From contig JANYGE010000329.1 of NCBI GenBank assembly GCA_025362535.1, positions 1-8,215 on the forward strand: 8,215 nucleotides of DNA, written 5' to 3'. Both the position numbers and the translations under genes were made by a program. The first letter of the stretch is position 1. Every line of letters starts with the position of its first letter. Below the pieces are notes generated by a model. The model was not told the origin of the DNA and ran no database searches. It saw only the letters and a list, made by a program, of their open reading frames with translations. The DNA comes from Hyphomicrobiales bacterium (lineage in GTDB: Bacteria > Pseudomonadota > Alphaproteobacteria > Rhizobiales > Aestuariivirgaceae). Positions 7,004 through 8,215 of the stretch are shown here, piece after piece.

Positions 7004-7009
7004 CCCCCT
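7004..7009 (-). promoter_or_regulatory. Shine-Dalgarno site that fixes the TTG start of the ATPase gene
   Basis: The - strand reads AGGGGG, 8 bases before TTG at 6995-6993. The in-frame stop TAG at 7010-7008 overlaps it, so no longer product is possible in this frame. This strong site makes the TTG the best supported start despite being a rare codon. Confidence 0.75.
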
Positions 7010-7053
7010 AGTTTATTATTGTTGAGCTGACACTAACACTAAAATTGCCGCCG

Positions 7054-8215
7054 TCAAATAATCTTCGCAGCCGCCTGTCCGTGTTCTGCCCGCAATCTGG
7101 CCACATCAATGCCGATAGGTTGGCCTGCAATCACTTTCCATTCGCCTGCCACCATCACCCGGTCTGCCCTATGGGCTCCACATAAAACCAGTGCCGCGAG
7201 GGGGTCACCAGCTCCCGAAAAACGCAACTCATCCAAAGTAAATAGGGCCAAATCCGCCTGCTTGCCCACAGCAATTTCACCAATATCATTGCGTCCGAGA
7301 CAAGCAGCTGAACCTTTGGTCGCCCAGCGCAATGCATCAAGATGGGTTATTTTTGCATTATAAGTCAGCCGATTAAGCAACAAAGCGTGACGGACACCCT
7401 CCATAAGATTAGAACTGTCATTTGAGGCTGAACCATCAACACCCAGCCCCACCGCCACGCCAGCAGCTTCAAGCTCGCAGGTGCGGCACTGGCCAGAAGC
7501 CAGAGTCATATTTGATGTCGGGCAATGGCACACACCTACGCCGTGCTTACCCAGCTTTTTGATGTCCGCATCATTAAAGTAAATTCCATGCGCCAGCCAG
7601 GTGCGATTGTTTAGCCAACCACAATCCTCCAGATAATCGAGCGGACGCATACCGAATCTGGTTTGGCAAAAATCATCTTCGTCCCGCGTTTCGGCAAGAT
7701 GCGTATGGAGCCTGCAATCCAACCGCTCAGCCAAAGCCCCAGTCTCACGCATCAATTCACGCGTCACCGAAAATGGTGAGCAAGGTGCCAAAGCAATCTG
7801 CACCATCGCCCCCTCACCCCGTTGATGGTATTTGCCCACCACACGTTCGCAATCAGCCAAAATAGTATCCTGATCTTGCACCACGGAATCAGGAGGCAAC
7901 CCACCATCCTTCACCGAAAGATTCATCGAACCACGTGTCACCATCATGCGAACGCCCACGTGCGCCGCTTCCTCCACTTGTATGTCCATGGCGTCATCCA
8001 AGCCATCGGGGAAAACATAGTGATGATCAGACGTGCATGTGACGCCAGACATTAGCAGCTCAGTCAATGCCAAGCGTGTAGCCAACCGGTGCGCCTCAGG
8101 CGTAAGCCTTGCCCAAACCGGATAAAGTGCTTTCAGCCAATCAAACAATTCCTTATTGATCGCCTGTGGATGGGCCCGTGTCAGCGTTTGATAGAAATGA
8201 TGGTGCGTATTGATC
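7054..8215 (-). CDS. 8-oxoguanine deaminase-like amidohydrolase (5' end outside window)
   Basis: This is a metal-dependent hydrolase of the amidohydrolase superfamily, closest by motif to 8-oxoguanine deaminase, which converts 8-oxoguanine to urate and ammonia. The frame is open to the right edge; a TTG at 8148 is internal. Upstream codons read INTHHHFYQTLTRAHPQA, containing the N-terminal metal-binding His-x-His. Further landmarks are SDHHYVFP, CSPFSVTRELM, HTHLAET (about 7707-7687), the metal His in WLAHGIYF (about 7590), CHCPTSNMTLASG and the metal/catalytic Asp in GLGVDGSASND (about 7437). The HTHLAE and VDGSASND signatures match the 8-oxoguanine deaminase and AtzB-like group; isoxanthopterin or triazine-type substrates are possible alternatives. 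The C-terminus ends AAAKII. About 386 codons are present, probably lacking only the N-terminal beta-sandwich part. It is the first visible gene of the - strand set, upstream of the amino acid importer. Confidence 0.88.
   Translation of the reverse strand, partial: INTHHHFYQTLTRAHPQAINKELFDWLKALYPVWARLTPEAHRLATRLALTELLMSGVTCTSDHHYVFPDGLDDAMDIQVEEAAHVGVRMMVTRGSMNLSVKDGGLPPDSVVQDQDTILADCERVVGKYHQRGEGAMVQIALAPCSPFSVTRELMRETGALAERLDCRLHTHLAETRDEDDFCQTRFGMRPLDYLEDCGWLNNRTWLAHGIYFNDADIKKLGKHGVGVCHCPTSNMTLASGQCRTCELEAAGVAVGLGVDGSASNDSSNLMEGVRHALLLNRLTYNAKITHLDALRWATKGSAACLGRNDIGEIAVGKQADLALFTLDELRFSGAGDPLAALVLCGAHRADRVMVAGEWKVIAGQPIGIDVARLRAEHGQAAAKII

Noticed and set aside
7031..7042. Two tandem copies of CACTAA between the deaminase and ATPase genes
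   Set aside because: Two 6-base copies are too little to call a repeat element or operator; chance is sufficient.
8146..8148. TTG at 8148 as the start of the deaminase
   Set aside because: Upstream codons in the same frame encode THHHFYQTLTRA, which contains the family's N-terminal metal-binding histidines; the gene continues beyond the window.

Overview
The window holds eight protein genes, two of them cut by the window edges, in two convergent gene sets packed with almost no spacing. No RNA gene, IS element, CRISPR array or phage remnant is visible, and no stretch over 300 bases lacks a gene. The protein types, the dense catabolic and transport operons and a base composition that looks near 50% GC by eye suggest an alphaproteobacterium, perhaps a Rhizobiales- or Rhodobacterales-like heterotroph of moderate GC. 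That taxonomic call is inference; no marker gene is present.

Left part, + strand (1-2692): the end of a ribose-type (RbsC family) sugar ABC permease runs by a 4-base ATGA overlap into a short-chain dehydrogenase/reductase. A fold-type III PLP enzyme of the D-serine dehydratase / D-threonine aldolase family follows after 17 bases. This looks like the tail of an uptake-plus-catabolism operon whose other transporter genes lie to the left of the window.

Right part, - strand (8215 down to 2704): the 3' portion of an 8-oxoguanine-deaminase-like amidohydrolase is followed by a complete polar amino acid ABC importer. Its order is ATPase, periplasmic binding protein, HisQ-type permease, HisM-type permease. 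The last gene is an M20D-type amidohydrolase that overlaps the HisM gene by 4 bases. The binding protein keeps the arginine and aspartate that hold the alpha-carboxylate and alpha-amino groups of amino acids in the LAO/HisJ family. The importer therefore probably brings in an amino acid or close derivative, and the M20D enzyme could remove an acyl or amide group from such a compound in the cytoplasm. The role of the deaminase in the same set is not obvious.

The two sets meet tail to tail with only 11 bases between stop codons, inside a small inverted repeat. The clearest regulatory element is an intrinsic terminator (perfect 10-bp stem plus seven U) between the binding-protein gene and the first permease gene. 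It probably makes the binding protein more abundant than the membrane subunits. I see no clear evidence of a wholly new system; the points worth a second look are this junction and the unusual enzyme combinations.
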